26,034 nucleotides of DNA from JAZSQZ01 sp045538175 (GCA_045538175.1 JAZSQZ010000024.1:1-26034), one strand, 5' to 3'; positions 1-7,690 are shown, numbered from the stretch's first letter. The notes: generated by a model not told the origin, from the sequence alone. Translations and numbers: made by a program.

Positions 1-110
1 GCCACTTCTAAAACTTCACTAGACTTAACAATAACTTCAATGTCTTTATGCTTTATTGTCAAAGTTGCTTTTTTGTTTTTCTTTCCAACAAAAGCAAAGT
101 CAACTTTCAA
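1..110 (-). CDS. Partial C-terminal extension of U32 peptidase (downstream part)
   Basis: An open frame runs off the left edge. It could start at a TTG (110-108) and reads as a beta-rich segment beginning LKVDFAFVGKKNKKATLTIK, with no stop for 36 codons. It lies in exactly the same frame as the U32 peptidase that ends at 117, separated from it only by the TAA at 119-117 and two Lys codons. Large U32 peptidases of Clostridia carry a DUF3656-type region just after the peptidase domain, with a comparable 'vdf.f.Gk...k.tlt.k' opening. I infer this is that region. There is no good Shine-Dalgarno sequence before the TTG, so independent initiation looks weak. It may be a separate translationally coupled gene, or the rest of one interrupted gene. 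Confidence 0.55.
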   Translation of the reverse strand, partial: MKVDFAFVGKKNKKATLTIKHKDIEVIVKSSEVLEV

Positions 111-116
111 TTTCTT

Positions 117-1304
117 TTAGCTTTTTAAAACACTTTCTTCAAACTCAAAATCTAAAATGCGATAAACTTTTGTATCTTTTTCGGGTTTAATTTTTGAATA
201 TAGTTTGTATGTGTTATCCCCTTCGATCTCGGTGTTGCCAACACCCATACTTTGCTCAACACCATTTGAAACAAATTTAAGACCGTCGCCCTTGTTTATT
301 GTTTCGCCATTTGTTTTGACAACGATTTCGTATATATCTTTAAAAGGCAAAACTTTTACGACTTTTCCTATGAGCACACCCCTATGGTTTTGAAAACCCG
401 GATTTATTGTTTCTTTTATTCTATCCCCATTTAGGTAAAAACCTTTGTTGTATTCTCCACGATAAAAAACTTTTTTAAGATTGTCTTCAAGGGTTATAAA
501 ATCTGTTTTACCTTCTAAGTTGTCAACAGTATCACGATACACCTTTGTTGCTACAGCAACATAGCCAGGCCTTCGCATTCTTCCTTCGATTTTAAGTGAT
601 ACGACACCCCTGTCTTTTAAGTCCTTTATTTTTTCTAGTAAGCAGTTGTCAGTTGGAGAAAGAAAATAACCATTGCCGATTTCCTTATCCCCTGACTTTG
701 CAAGATAGTTTAGTCTACAAAGTTGTAAGCACCTACCTCTATTGCCACTTTCAGCATTACACAAACTTGACATATAACAACTGCCAGAAAAAGCAACACA
801 CATTGCCCCTTGAACAAAATATTCAATCTCAAGATTTGTGTTGTGAGAAATTTCTTCTATATCTTTTAGGGTTGCTTCTCTACTTAAAACAACTCTTGTA
901 AAACCCAAACTTTCAGCAACTTTTGCGCCATACAAGTTGTGTATGCCCATTTGTGTACTTGCATGCAAAACAATGTTTTTAAAGTTGTCCTTTAACATTT
1001 TTGCAACACCTAAGTCCTGCACAATATAGGCATCAACCTTTGCATCAACTGCAACTGCAACAAGTTCTTTTAGTTTGTCCATTTCCAAATCTGTCACAAC
1101 TGTGTTTACAGTTAAATAAACCTTTACATCAAAAAGGTGTGCAATCCTAACAAAGCTTGCAATATTTTCTGTTGTGAAGTTGTCAGCCTTATCCCTTGCA
1201 TTGAAACTTTGAAGACCAAGGTATACTGCATCACAATCATTGTTTATTGCTGCAAAGAAACTATCAATGCTTCCTGCAGGGGCTAAAATTTCTAAACTTT
1301 TCAT
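117..1304 (-). CDS. U32 family peptidase (collagenase-like; core domain)
   Basis: This 395-residue protein opens with the family N-terminus LEILAPAGSIDSFFAAI. It contains the U32 signature at residues about 161-179 (E-x-F-x2-G-A-M-C ... S-G-x-C-x-M-S), followed by the conserved Cys-rich stretch C-x10-C-x3-C around residues 183-200. U32 proteins include putative collagenases and the RlhA/UbiU-type hydroxylation proteins, so the exact substrate is uncertain. The longer possible upstream start (1415) is not conserved. I chose ATG 1304 because the family motif begins there. No Shine-Dalgarno sequence precedes it, and a promoter -10 sits 6 bases upstream. The frame ends at a TAA and then continues in frame to the window edge, so this may be the first part of a broken longer U32-DUF3656 protein. 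Confidence 0.85.
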   Translation of the reverse strand: MKSLEILAPAGSIDSFFAAINNDCDAVYLGLQSFNARDKADNFTTENIASFVRIAHLFDVKVYLTVNTVVTDLEMDKLKELVAVAVDAKVDAYIVQDLGVAKMLKDNFKNIVLHASTQMGIHNLYGAKVAESLGFTRVVLSREATLKDIEEISHNTNLEIEYFVQGAMCVAFSGSCYMSSLCNAESGNRGRCLQLCRLNYLAKSGDKEIGNGYFLSPTDNCLLEKIKDLKDRGVVSLKIEGRMRRPGYVAVATKVYRDTVDNLEGKTDFITLEDNLKKVFYRGEYNKGFYLNGDRIKETINPGFQNHRGVLIGKVVKVLPFKDIYEIVVKTNGETINKGDGLKFVSNGVEQSMGVGNTEIEGDNTYKLYSKIKPEKDTKVYRILDFEFEESVLKS

Positions 1305-1310
1305 ATCTTT

Positions 1311-1339
1311 ATAATAACAAAAAAAACTAAAATTCTCAA
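1311..1339 (-). promoter_or_regulatory. Sigma-A-type promoter of the U32 gene (leaderless arrangement)
   Basis: On the minus strand TTGAGA (1339-1334) and TATTAT (1316-1311) are separated by 17 bases. The -10 ends 6 bases before the ATG, so transcription would start at or next to the A of the start codon. Confidence 0.5.
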
Positions 1340-1379
1340 CCGATAAAACACCCATTTTGTTTGGCAATTTATACAATAA

Positions 1380-1406
1380 AAAAACACATCTTAAAGATGT
1401 GCTTTT
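1380..1406 (-). terminator. Intrinsic terminator of the small membrane protein gene
   Basis: Stem CACATCT/AGATGTG (1385-1391 with 1395-1401) has a 3-base loop. On the minus strand it is followed by a run of T. It lies between the small membrane gene and the U32 promoter. Confidence 0.7.
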
Positions 1407-1427
1407 TAATGGCATTTTTACTTAAAA

Positions 1428-1649
1428 TTACATATTAAGTAAACGAAGAATGTGTTTGCTGATAATCATAAGAATTAAGTCGATGACCCAAACAATGTTG
1501 AAACCAAAGATTAATCTGATTAGACCAGCAACGATTTTGCCTTCTTGGAATCTTGTAAGAGCGCCGCAAATCCATGATGTTACAGGGATAATTGCAAGGA
1601 TAACGCTAACAAGGTAACCAAGACCAAAATAATCTGATTTTTTTGCCAT
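1428..1649 (-). CDS. Small two-helix membrane protein, function unknown
   Basis: This 73-residue protein has two hydrophobic segments. Residues about 10-31 (LGYLVSVILAIIPVTSWICG) form the first and about 43-68 form the second. Between them is a short polar turn (TRFQEGK), giving a helical hairpin. The start is well supported: AAGGAGGAG lies 7 bases before the ATG. It is a single-gene unit, with its own terminator at 1380-1406 and an AT-rich upstream region. The sequence resembles small TM2-like or YqaE-like membrane proteins in size and topology only. I do not recognise the family. Confidence 0.75.
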   Translation of the reverse strand: MAKKSDYFGLGYLVSVILAIIPVTSWICGALTRFQEGKIVAGLIRLIFGFNIVWVIDLILMIISKHILRLLNM

Positions 1650-1760
1650 ATTGAAACTCCTCCTTGTTTTAATAAATTTATATTAACATAATTTAACATT
1701 TATTACAACAATTTTTAAAAATTTTGTCTAAAAATTTTTAAAACACAAAAAAATTGCTTA

Positions 1761-1789
1761 TTGAAGTTATAAAACACATATGATAAACT
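1761..1789 (+). promoter_or_regulatory. Promoter of the GNAT-TIM barrel operon (leaderless arrangement)
   Basis: TTGAAG (1761-1766), a 17-base spacer and TAAACT (1784-1789), with the ATG at 1796. The predicted start of transcription coincides with the start codon. An overlapping alternative (TTGCTT 1754, TATGAT 1779, 19-base spacer) would leave a leader of about 5 bases, still too short for a Shine-Dalgarno sequence. Confidence 0.45.
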
Positions 1790-1795
1790 ATTTAT

Positions 1796-2338
1796 ATGGG
1801 AATGTTAACAGAATTTCAAGAAATGGTAAGGCAAAGACACCTTAAAAATATGCAGTTTGACAGAAACGATATTGACACCGTTAGAACAATTTATGATACT
1901 AACGGTAATCCTTTTCCTTTTGTAAAATTGAACACAGTTTTAAATGTGCCAAATTCGCAAGTTTTTTGTGGATACAAAACAAGGTATATTGTAACTGATA
2001 GCGACCAAAATCCTTTTGCAGAAATCGCAGTTGTAAGTGACAATTCAACTGCCCTTATTGAATACAGAAACGAAGGGGCAAGAAGACAAGGCATTGTGCT
2101 TTCAGGTTTACTAACTGTAGAAAATGATATTTTTTCTAACAGGGTTTTAGACAACCTTCCAACACCTGACGGAGATTCTAAGGTATCAAACCTTAAATTA
2201 GACATAGATTCTAGCAACAGAGCAAGTCAAAAACTTGCAATAAAAGCAGGGTTTTCATATGACGAAGAAAGCGAAGTTGCGACAAAAACTTTTGATGATT
2301 ACATAAAACAAATCGAAATCACTCCGGAGGAACAATGA
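1796..2338 (+). CDS. GNAT-like acetyltransferase (putative)
   Basis: This 180-residue protein has features that recall the GNAT fold. RRQGIVLSGL near residue 97 sits where the acetyl-CoA pyrophosphate-binding R/Q-x-x-G-x-G/A loop would be. Further on, LKLDIDSSNRASQKLAIKAGF (about residues 133-153) matches the usual C-terminal 'N..S..la.k.GF' motif. The N-terminal 50 residues are unfamiliar and the substrate cannot be predicted. There is no Shine-Dalgarno sequence; the promoter -10 is 6 bases from the ATG. A second ATG two codons later (1802) is an alternative start. Its stop overlaps the start of the next gene in an ATGA, so the two are translationally coupled. Confidence 0.6.
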   Translation: MGMLTEFQEMVRQRHLKNMQFDRNDIDTVRTIYDTNGNPFPFVKLNTVLNVPNSQVFCGYKTRYIVTDSDQNPFAEIAVVSDNSTALIEYRNEGARRQGIVLSGLLTVENDIFSNRVLDNLPTPDGDSKVSNLKLDIDSSNRASQKLAIKAGFSYDEESEVATKTFDDYIKQIEITPEEQ

Positions 2339-3333
2339 CAAAGAAATATTCTCTAAACACAGGCACAAGTGTAACCATTGTTGGCAAAAACAGTAGGAGT
2401 TTTCTGCCTGACGAAATTGCAGAGTCCAACATACGCTTTGTAGAACTTGGACTTACTGTAACACCTAACAGTCATTATCCTCAAGTCCAAGCAGATAGAA
2501 AACAAGCAGAGCTTTTTAAAAACTTAAAGAAAAACTGTAAGGCACTAAGAGATAGGGGCATAATAATAAATTCTTGTCATATGCCTTTTGGTTGCCACTT
2601 TGATATAAGCGAACCCGATTATACAAAACTTGATAAGACAATAAAAAAACTTACCAGGATTATGAAAAAAGCAGAAAAATATGCAAGTCCTCAATACTTT
2701 GTTTTTCACCCAGGAAGTCCAGAGTGGGAATATGGCAGGACACTAAAAACAAACACAATAAAAGATAGTGAAAGAGATGCAAGATACAGCGCACTTATAT
2801 ATTCCCTATCAACCCTTGCAAGAGCAACAAGTGTTCCAATTTGCGTTGAAAATATGCCAGGAAATTTGTTTGCAAGCACATCTTTAGAGCATTGCAAAAT
2901 TATCGATACTGTAAACGCAGTAAACAAAAAACAAGGATACGAAGCCCCACAGGTCGGTGCCGTTATTGATGTAAACCATATTTCGCACGAAAACCCAAAA
3001 GATGCAATCTTAACAGTTGGAGAAAGACTTATGGGTGTACACATTTCTGACTGCAAGAGCGACAAAACCGACCAACACCTTCTTCCAGGCAGTGGCAATC
3101 TTGATTTTGTAGAAATCATAGGAGCACTAGACAAAGTTGGTTTTGATGGTGTGTTTATGTACGAAACAAAAGGGGCAAGCAGAATGTCTTTCCTTCCTTG
3201 GAATCAAGGGCAACTGTTTTTTGAATATGAAAAAAGTTTAGAGCCACCAATTCCAACAGAAATGCCAAGGCTTGAAGACGCAAACTTTGATTATCTAAAT
3301 ACAAACATACAAGGCACACTTTTTGAAGAATAA
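2335..3333 (+). CDS. Sugar phosphate isomerase/epimerase-like TIM barrel protein (AP endonuclease 2 superfamily)
   Basis: This 332-residue protein carries the metal-binding pattern of the xylose isomerase-like TIM barrel superfamily in order: HMPFGCH (strand 2-3), FHPGS, ENMPG, VIDVNH, GVHISD, then DQHLLPGSGNLDF and a late YETKG. These are the His/Glu/Asp ligands expected for a divalent-metal isomerase or epimerase. Endonuclease IV shares the fold, but the GSGNLDF element and single-domain length fit the sugar isomerase/epimerase group better. The start ATG overlaps the previous stop (ATGA) and has a strong GGAGG five bases upstream. The substrate is not evident. The last about 40 residues (from SLEPPIPTEM) look like a flexible tail outside the barrel. 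Confidence 0.8.
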   Translation: MTKKYSLNTGTSVTIVGKNSRSFLPDEIAESNIRFVELGLTVTPNSHYPQVQADRKQAELFKNLKKNCKALRDRGIIINSCHMPFGCHFDISEPDYTKLDKTIKKLTRIMKKAEKYASPQYFVFHPGSPEWEYGRTLKTNTIKDSERDARYSALIYSLSTLARATSVPICVENMPGNLFASTSLEHCKIIDTVNAVNKKQGYEAPQVGAVIDVNHISHENPKDAILTVGERLMGVHISDCKSDKTDQHLLPGSGNLDFVEIIGALDKVGFDGVFMYETKGASRMSFLPWNQGQLFFEYEKSLEPPIPTEMPRLEDANFDYLNTNIQGTLFEE

Positions 3334-3367
3334 AAAAAACACATTGATTATGCAATGTGTTTTTTGT
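3334..3367. terminator. Bidirectional terminator between convergent genes
   Basis: Stem AACACATTG/CAATGTGTT (3338-3346 with 3353-3361), six-base loop, A run on the left and T run on the right. It serves the TIM barrel gene and the opposing membrane protein gene. Confidence 0.85.
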
Positions 3368-4282
3368 TTATAATATAGGCAATTCATCAAAATCAATATA
3401 TGCCTGATTATTGATAATAAGCACAGGAAGTTGTTTGCCTTGATTTTGCAACAACTGAACTCTAGAAAAGTTTGTAATACTTAGGTCTACAATTCTATAT
3501 TTTTTCTCTCCACCAGCTTCAAAGTAAAACTTAACCATTCCGTAATATCTAGGAGAAGAATTACCATCTGATCTTGATTTGTAACCCACAGCAAACAAAT
3601 TGTAATCTGCTATTTTTGTTTTATATGCTTGTGGTGATTTTTTACTTCTCTTTATTGCTATAGCGTGAAGCAAACTATTTTCTATTTTTATTTTATCATT
3701 TTTAAAAGACAAAATTTCAATATCGAGTGGAACCTTTGTTTCTAATGATTCTTCATATCCTTCAGAAAATGCTATAAAATTTTTATATATCTTTAAAGGC
3801 ACACTCCCTTCATAAACAAAATAAGATAATTGAGCATTATTAAAAGAACCCGGCAAACACTTTTTGATTTTTTTGCCTTGCAAGTTTAACAACTCAACAT
3901 AAACTTTGTAAGAAGCGTTTTCACAAGGTGGGTTGTTGTTGTATTCTGTATCCCTTTCGCCATAAGGAGTGTTGTGAGAAACCAAACTAACAGCAGGTTT
4001 TGACCCACCCACCAAAATCAATTTTGCAGAAACAACTTTTGCTTTAACGTATGTACCTTTTTCTAAAACAACTTTTTCTATCTTAGAGAGAATTGCTTCA
4101 GCAATCAAGGATATAATAAACAAAGCACCTATAAGACCTGTAAACCCAGCAAAGATATAAAATTTCACTGATGGTAATCCCGGGTTTTTAATGCCTAAAT
4201 TAACAAATACTGCGCACACTGCAAGTAAAACTGTGCCTAAACACAAAAACACAATTGTGGCTGTTTTATTGTCTTTTTTCAT
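3368..4282 (-). CDS. Membrane-anchored protein of unknown function
   Basis: This 304-residue protein begins with two hydrophobic helices (residues about 8-29 and 40-65). The remaining about 235 residues are soluble, mixed and beta-strand rich (for example YVKAKVVSAKLILVGG and ENASYKVYVELLNLQGKK). The second part contains a repeated pattern of short strands and Lys-rich turns. I see no catalytic motif and do not recognise a family; DUF3592-like membrane proteins have a loosely similar layout. AGGAG lies 7 bases before the ATG, and a TATAAT with a weak TTTAAA 17 bases upstream could be its promoter. It is a single-gene unit bounded by terminators at both ends. Confidence 0.75.
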   Translation of the reverse strand: MKKDNKTATIVFLCLGTVLLAVCAVFVNLGIKNPGLPSVKFYIFAGFTGLIGALFIISLIAEAILSKIEKVVLEKGTYVKAKVVSAKLILVGGSKPAVSLVSHNTPYGERDTEYNNNPPCENASYKVYVELLNLQGKKIKKCLPGSFNNAQLSYFVYEGSVPLKIYKNFIAFSEGYEESLETKVPLDIEILSFKNDKIKIENSLLHAIAIKRSKKSPQAYKTKIADYNLFAVGYKSRSDGNSSPRYYGMVKFYFEAGGEKKYRIVDLSITNFSRVQLLQNQGKQLPVLIINNQAYIDFDELPIL

Positions 4283-4339
4283 TTTTATCTCCTAATATTA
4301 TAAGGGTATATTTTTTATCTTTAAAAGTCAAGTTTTATA

Positions 4340-4372
4340 CAAAAAAACACATTGAAAACTCAATGTGTTTTT
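4340..4372 (-). terminator. Terminator of the yabP-yabQ-divIC operon
   Basis: A 13-base stem (AAAAACACATTGA with its complement, 4343-4355 and 4360-4372) and an AAAC loop, followed on the minus strand by seven T. Its distal arm overlaps the stop codon of the last operon gene. Confidence 0.85.
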
Positions 4373-4868
4373 AATCTTTTGTTGCCTTTATACATTCGAT
4401 AATAGGCAAAATAAACATTACAACAAGTACGCCTATATTTACATACATCATCGCACAAATTTTAGGTGCTTTTACACAACCAAAAATTGAAAATGCCAAT
4501 ATTATGCCGGTAAAAATTATAAACATAACCGCTTTGCTTACATTTTCTTTTAGGTCATAATCTTCGTTTGAATATTTAATAAGTTTGATGCCTGAAATTA
4601 AAAATATAACCATAACGACAAGTGTTGCAACACACCAAAATATTGAAGCCGTACCACTCGGTGCTGAACTAAAATTATAAATCAAAAGTGCAGGGTTGTA
4701 CCACACTTCAAAAAACATATCACATAAAGCGCCAATCGATTCATTTTGAACTGCAGAACTTTCTCCATTTGATAATAAGTGCACAAATCCAAGAGTTGTG
4801 ATTATAATCCAAAACAGTCCAAAAAGAATGCTGATATAACCTGTTGCCCTTAAAGTTGTCCTTTGCAT
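4371..4868 (-). CDS. Four-helix membrane protein in the divIC operon, function unknown
   Basis: This 165-residue protein has four predicted membrane segments (residues about 9-32, 72-93, 111-130 and 138-160). A polar stretch of about 40 residues (SNGESSAVQNESIGALCDMF...) separates the first two. No family is recognised. It begins 12 bases after the divIC stop, and AAAGGAG sits just before its ATG, so it is very likely cotranscribed with yabP-yabQ-divIC. The operon ends in the terminator that overlaps its stop. In Bacillus, divIC is followed by the soluble S1-domain gene yabR, so this neighbour differs from that arrangement. Confidence 0.75.
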   Translation of the reverse strand: MQRTTLRATGYISILFGLFWIIITTLGFVHLLSNGESSAVQNESIGALCDMFFEVWYNPALLIYNFSSAPSGTASIFWCVATLVVMVIFLISGIKLIKYSNEDYDLKENVSKAVMFIIFTGIILAFSIFGCVKAPKICAMMYVNIGVLVVMFILPIIECIKATKD

Positions 4869-4880
4869 TTTTCTCCTTTG

Positions 4881-5153
4881 TTAGTCGAATTTTATATCGC
4901 CTTCTTTCCCATAACCCAAAGCTCTATACATATCTTCTAAGGCTTCGGAGTCTTTTAAATAATCTATTTTGTCATTTACAGAGTTGTTGTATTCTGTAAA
5001 ATAAACAATCTTTTCGTCAAGTGCTTTCTTTTCTGCCTTAAGTTTTGAAATGCTTACAAATTGAAAAACAAGTCCAATAACCATGGCAAAAAATATTACA
5101 ATAACAGCAACCGTAACTAAGCTAACAATTTTTCTTAACTTTCCTTCTTCCAC
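4881..5153 (-). CDS. divIC: Septum formation initiator, DivIC/FtsB family
   Basis: This 90-residue single-pass membrane protein is the usual size for DivIC/FtsB. A short cytoplasmic N-terminus (MEEGKLRK) precedes a membrane helix at residues about 10-34. A coiled coil follows (ISKLKAEKKALDEKIVYFTEYNNSVNDKI), then a C-terminal segment ending YRALGYGKEGDIKF, the conserved 'ar..lGyv.pgE' region of the family. The protein would form part of the DivIC-FtsL-DivIB complex at the division septum. It starts at GTG 5153 with AAGGA upstream, inside the 3' end of yabQ (32-base overlap). The yabP-yabQ-divIC order is the same as in Bacillus subtilis, which strengthens the call. Confidence 0.88.
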   Translation of the reverse strand: MEEGKLRKIVSLVTVAVIVIFFAMVIGLVFQFVSISKLKAEKKALDEKIVYFTEYNNSVNDKIDYLKDSEALEDMYRALGYGKEGDIKFD

Positions 5154-5499
5154 GATGTCTTCCTTTAAACTTTTTTAATTTGTTTACAAAGTAATTATAA
5201 ATAAATTTCAAACTTTTTGCAACTAAAAAACCAATAGACACCCTTTCTGTAAAAAAGCCAAGAAACAGCCCCAAAAATAAATACGCCCTAATACACCCAT
5301 AAGCGCAATAGTTTATGGCAAACAAAACAACAATAAAACTTATAAAAACAAAAACAATATCAAAAACAACCTTAAATATTTTGAGCACAAAAATCTTTCT
5401 TAAAAACAAACAAACTTCATAAAAGACACCCAAAACAATGCCCACAAAAAGCATAAACAAAAAAGAGTTTAGGCCGTTTAAACTAGAAAACAAAATCAC
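5122..5499 (-). CDS. yabQ: Spore cortex biosynthesis protein YabQ
   Basis: This 125-residue membrane protein has four hydrophobic segments. It opens with the YabQ-like FLFMLFVGIVLGVFYEVCLFLRK (residues about 13-35), in which G-x-x-x-G-x-x-Y-x-x-x-R is typical. The C-terminus is very basic (KFKGRHRGRRKVKKNC). YabQ acts in the mother cell and is needed for cortex formation in Bacillus. The start is GTG 5499, overlapping the yabP stop in a GTGA, and the gene overlaps divIC downstream. Gene order with yabP and divIC supports the assignment. Confidence 0.85.
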   Translation of the reverse strand: MILFSSLNGLNSFLFMLFVGIVLGVFYEVCLFLRKIFVLKIFKVVFDIVFVFISFIVVLFAINYCAYGCIRAYLFLGLFLGFFTERVSIGFLVAKSLKFIYNYFVNKLKKFKGRHRGRRKVKKNC

Positions 5500-5771
5500 T
5501 TAAAAATCTTTTTGAACAAACCCCCTTTGTTGCCTGTCATAATTTTGATTTCGCTGACTTCACCTTCACTTTCAAAAAGACCACTGTCGGTGTCTAACTT
5601 TAAAACACGCAAATTGTTTCCTGTTATACAAAAAGTGTCGCCTGATACCACAACCATAATCTTTGTATCATTAGAGCCTATAACCTTTTCAACATTTGTT
5701 AAACTTAGTTTATTTCGGTTAACTAATTTAAGTTCGCTAAGTTTATTTGTATTATTATTTTCTTGTAACAT
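5496..5771 (-). CDS. yabP: Sporulation protein YabP (YabP/YqfC family)
   Basis: This 91-residue protein shows the family's small beta-rich domain: LSLTNVEKVIGSNDTKIMVVVSGDTFCITGNNLRVLKLDTDSG, then a strand ending EVSEIKIMTGN. The 'l.v.gv..v..fd...v.l.t..g.l.i.G.~L.v..l....g' pattern is clear. An upstream TTG (5789) is possible, but ATG 5771 has AAGGGGG seven bases upstream and removes a non-conserved six residues. Bacillus yabP is transcribed by sigma-E in the mother cell. A CATAAATT 24 bases upstream of the ATG resembles a sigma-E -10, but I see no convincing -35. Confidence 0.85.
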   Translation of the reverse strand: MLQENNNTNKLSELKLVNRNKLSLTNVEKVIGSNDTKIMVVVSGDTFCITGNNLRVLKLDTDSGLFESEGEVSEIKIMTGNKGGLFKKIFK

Positions 5772-5822
5772 AAAAACCCCCTTAAACAAATTTATGATAA
5801 GGACAAGTTTTTAAGAACAAAC

Positions 5823-5848
5823 AAAAAAAGACCTTTCGGTCTTTTTTT
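5823..5848. terminator. Terminator downstream of cysS
   Basis: AAAAAGACC/GGTCTTTTT stem with a TTTC loop; on the minus strand a poly-T follows. One arm overlaps the cysS stop codon. It separates cysS from the yabP operon. Confidence 0.85.
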
Positions 5849-7235
5849 ATTTTAGAGTTACTTCATAACCTTCTTTTGTGTCTTTTATAACATAACCTAG
5901 TTCGTTGATTTTATCTCTAAGTCTATCGCTTTCTGCCCAATTTTTTGATTGTCTTGCAAGCAATCTTTGTTCGCACAAATCTAAGATGTTTTGTGGGATT
6001 GTAATCTCAATCTCTTCAACTTCGATAACTTCATCAAGACCAAGGCCCAAAGCTTTATCAAACTCACCTGCAAGATTGTAAATATCAACTGACTTTTCGT
6101 TTTCTCTTACCATACCCCAAACAATACCAAGTGCGAGTGGAGTATTAAGGTCGTCGTTAATAGCATTTTTAAAGTCTTCTCTATATTTATTTAATACAGT
6201 TTCGTCTGTCTTTTTATCGCTGTTTTTGTGATCCCTTAAGATTGTTCTAAGTTTTCTATATCCTACAGAACTTGCCTTAAGTCCGTCCATTGTGAAGTTG
6301 ATTTTTTTAGAATAATGTGTGTTTAGGCAGAAATACTTAAAGTCAAGTGGCAAAAAGCCTTTTGCTTTAAGGTCGGCAATTGTGTAAATATTGCCTAAAC
6401 TCTTGCTCATTTTTCCACCATCAACAAGTAGGTATTCATTATGCAACCAACGATTGACAACCCTGTCCCCTGCTAGTGCATCATTTTGTGCAATTTCGTT
6501 TTCGTGGTGGACTGTCAAGTGGTCGATACCACCTGTGTGGATATCAAACTTTGAGCCCAAGATATCTTTACTCATAGCAGAGCACTCGATGTGCCAGCCA
6601 GGGCAACCAACACCCCAAGGGCTATCCCATTTCATGATATGATTTTCTGGCACGAATTTCCATAAAGCAAAATCAAATGGGTGATGTTTTTCTTGATTTT
6701 CTTCAACCCTTGCAATACCAACTTTGTCTAAGTCCTTGCCACTTAACATACCATAGTTTTTAAATTTCTTTACATCAAAGTAAATGCCATCTTCAATTCT
6801 GTATGTATAGCCTTTTTCTTCTAAGCCTTTAACAAAATCAATCATTTGTGGAATATATTCTGTTGCAGGTGTGATGTGCTCAGGCAAATCGATATTTAAT
6901 GATTTTAGGTCTTGAAAATAAATGTCTGAATAAAACTTTGCAATTTCCATAGGAGATTTGTTTTCTCTTTTGGCTGCTTTTTCCATTTTATCTTCACCGG
7001 TATCTTCGTCACTTGTAAGGTGGCCAACGTCTGTAATATTCATAACACCGTTGATTTCATAACCGTTATATTTTAGGGCCCTTCTTAAACTATCCATAAA
7101 AACATATGCTCTCATATTGCCGATATGTTGATAGTAATAAACTGTAGGACCGCAAGTGTACATCTTAACCTTTCCGTCTTCAATAGGTTTAAATTCTGTA
7201 ACTCTTCTTTCTAATGCATTGTATAGTTTTAGCAT
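5847..7235 (-). CDS. cysS: Cysteinyl-tRNA synthetase
   Basis: This 462-residue class I synthetase charges tRNA-Cys. The N-terminus MLKLYNALERRVTEFKPIEDGKVKMYTCGPTVYYYQHIGNMRAY holds the zinc Cys (MYTCGPT) and the HIGH box (HIGN). The other zinc ligands follow in GCPGWHIECSAM and HHENEIAQ. The KMSKS loop is GGKMSKSLGN. Length and domain order are typical, with the C-terminal DALR-like helices ending in the usual ARQSKNWAESDRLRDKINELGY. AAGGAG lies 7 bases before ATG. It starts 9 bases after the marR stop, so it is the second gene of a marR-cysS unit, an uncommon pairing. Confidence 0.97.
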   Translation of the reverse strand: MLKLYNALERRVTEFKPIEDGKVKMYTCGPTVYYYQHIGNMRAYVFMDSLRRALKYNGYEINGVMNITDVGHLTSDEDTGEDKMEKAAKRENKSPMEIAKFYSDIYFQDLKSLNIDLPEHITPATEYIPQMIDFVKGLEEKGYTYRIEDGIYFDVKKFKNYGMLSGKDLDKVGIARVEENQEKHHPFDFALWKFVPENHIMKWDSPWGVGCPGWHIECSAMSKDILGSKFDIHTGGIDHLTVHHENEIAQNDALAGDRVVNRWLHNEYLLVDGGKMSKSLGNIYTIADLKAKGFLPLDFKYFCLNTHYSKKINFTMDGLKASSVGYRKLRTILRDHKNSDKKTDETVLNKYREDFKNAINDDLNTPLALGIVWGMVRENEKSVDIYNLAGEFDKALGLGLDEVIEVEEIEITIPQNILDLCEQRLLARQSKNWAESDRLRDKINELGYVIKDTKEGYEVTLK

Positions 7236-7244
7236 AATCGCTCC

Positions 7245-7676
7245 TTAAAATTTTTTACTTAATACTTTGTTGACATAATTCATACTTTCATTAAGTTTCT
7301 TTTTTGTATCTCCGTCAACAGCTGAATCAAGATTGTCTTGAATGAAACTTAATTTTGATTTTAAAAATTCCCTACCCTTTTGGGTAAGACAATAATATAT
7401 TATTCTCTTATCAATCAAATCTTGACTGCTAGAAATCAAGCCTTCGAGCATAAGTTGTTTGCAAAATAAGGCAATATTAGACTTTGCGACATATAATCTG
7501 TCAATCAAAAAAGTTGGCGAGACAGTTTTGTACTCGTCAATCAAAAACAAAATTCTAACTTTTGTAGTTAGAAGATTTTTTTTATTCATTTGTTTTTCAA
7601 AACTTTCGCAAGCATTAGAAGACAAAATTCTAAGTCTCATAATATTTCTTGCAAGTTCTAAATTATCGTCAGCCAT
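7245..7676 (-). CDS. MarR-family transcriptional regulator
   Basis: This 143-residue protein has the MarR layout: N-terminal dimerisation helices, then a winged helix (KVRILFLIDEYKTVSPTFLIDRLYVAKSNIALFCKQLMLEGLISSSQDLIDKRIIYYCLTQKGREFL, about residues 40-107). The wing motif D-x-R (here DLIDKR) and 'LT.kG' are present. A TTG upstream (7688) is open, but ATG 7676 has GAGGG at the right spacing and is preferred. Three cysteines occur, but no OhrR-type N-terminal sensing Cys pattern is evident. An inverted repeat overlapping its promoter (7691-7714) suggests autoregulation, which would also control cysS. Confidence 0.85.
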   Translation of the reverse strand: MADDNLELARNIMRLRILSSNACESFEKQMNKKNLLTTKVRILFLIDEYKTVSPTFLIDRLYVAKSNIALFCKQLMLEGLISSSQDLIDKRIIYYCLTQKGREFLKSKLSFIQDNLDSAVDGDTKKKLNESMNYVNKVLSKKF

Positions 7677-7690
7677 TATATCCCTCAATA

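Noticed and set aside
1305..1415. N-terminal extension of the U32 gene to 1415
   Set aside because: The extra 37 residues are not like the family, and they run across a promoter and the hairpin at 1380-1406. The conserved LAPAG N-terminus starts right after ATG 1304.
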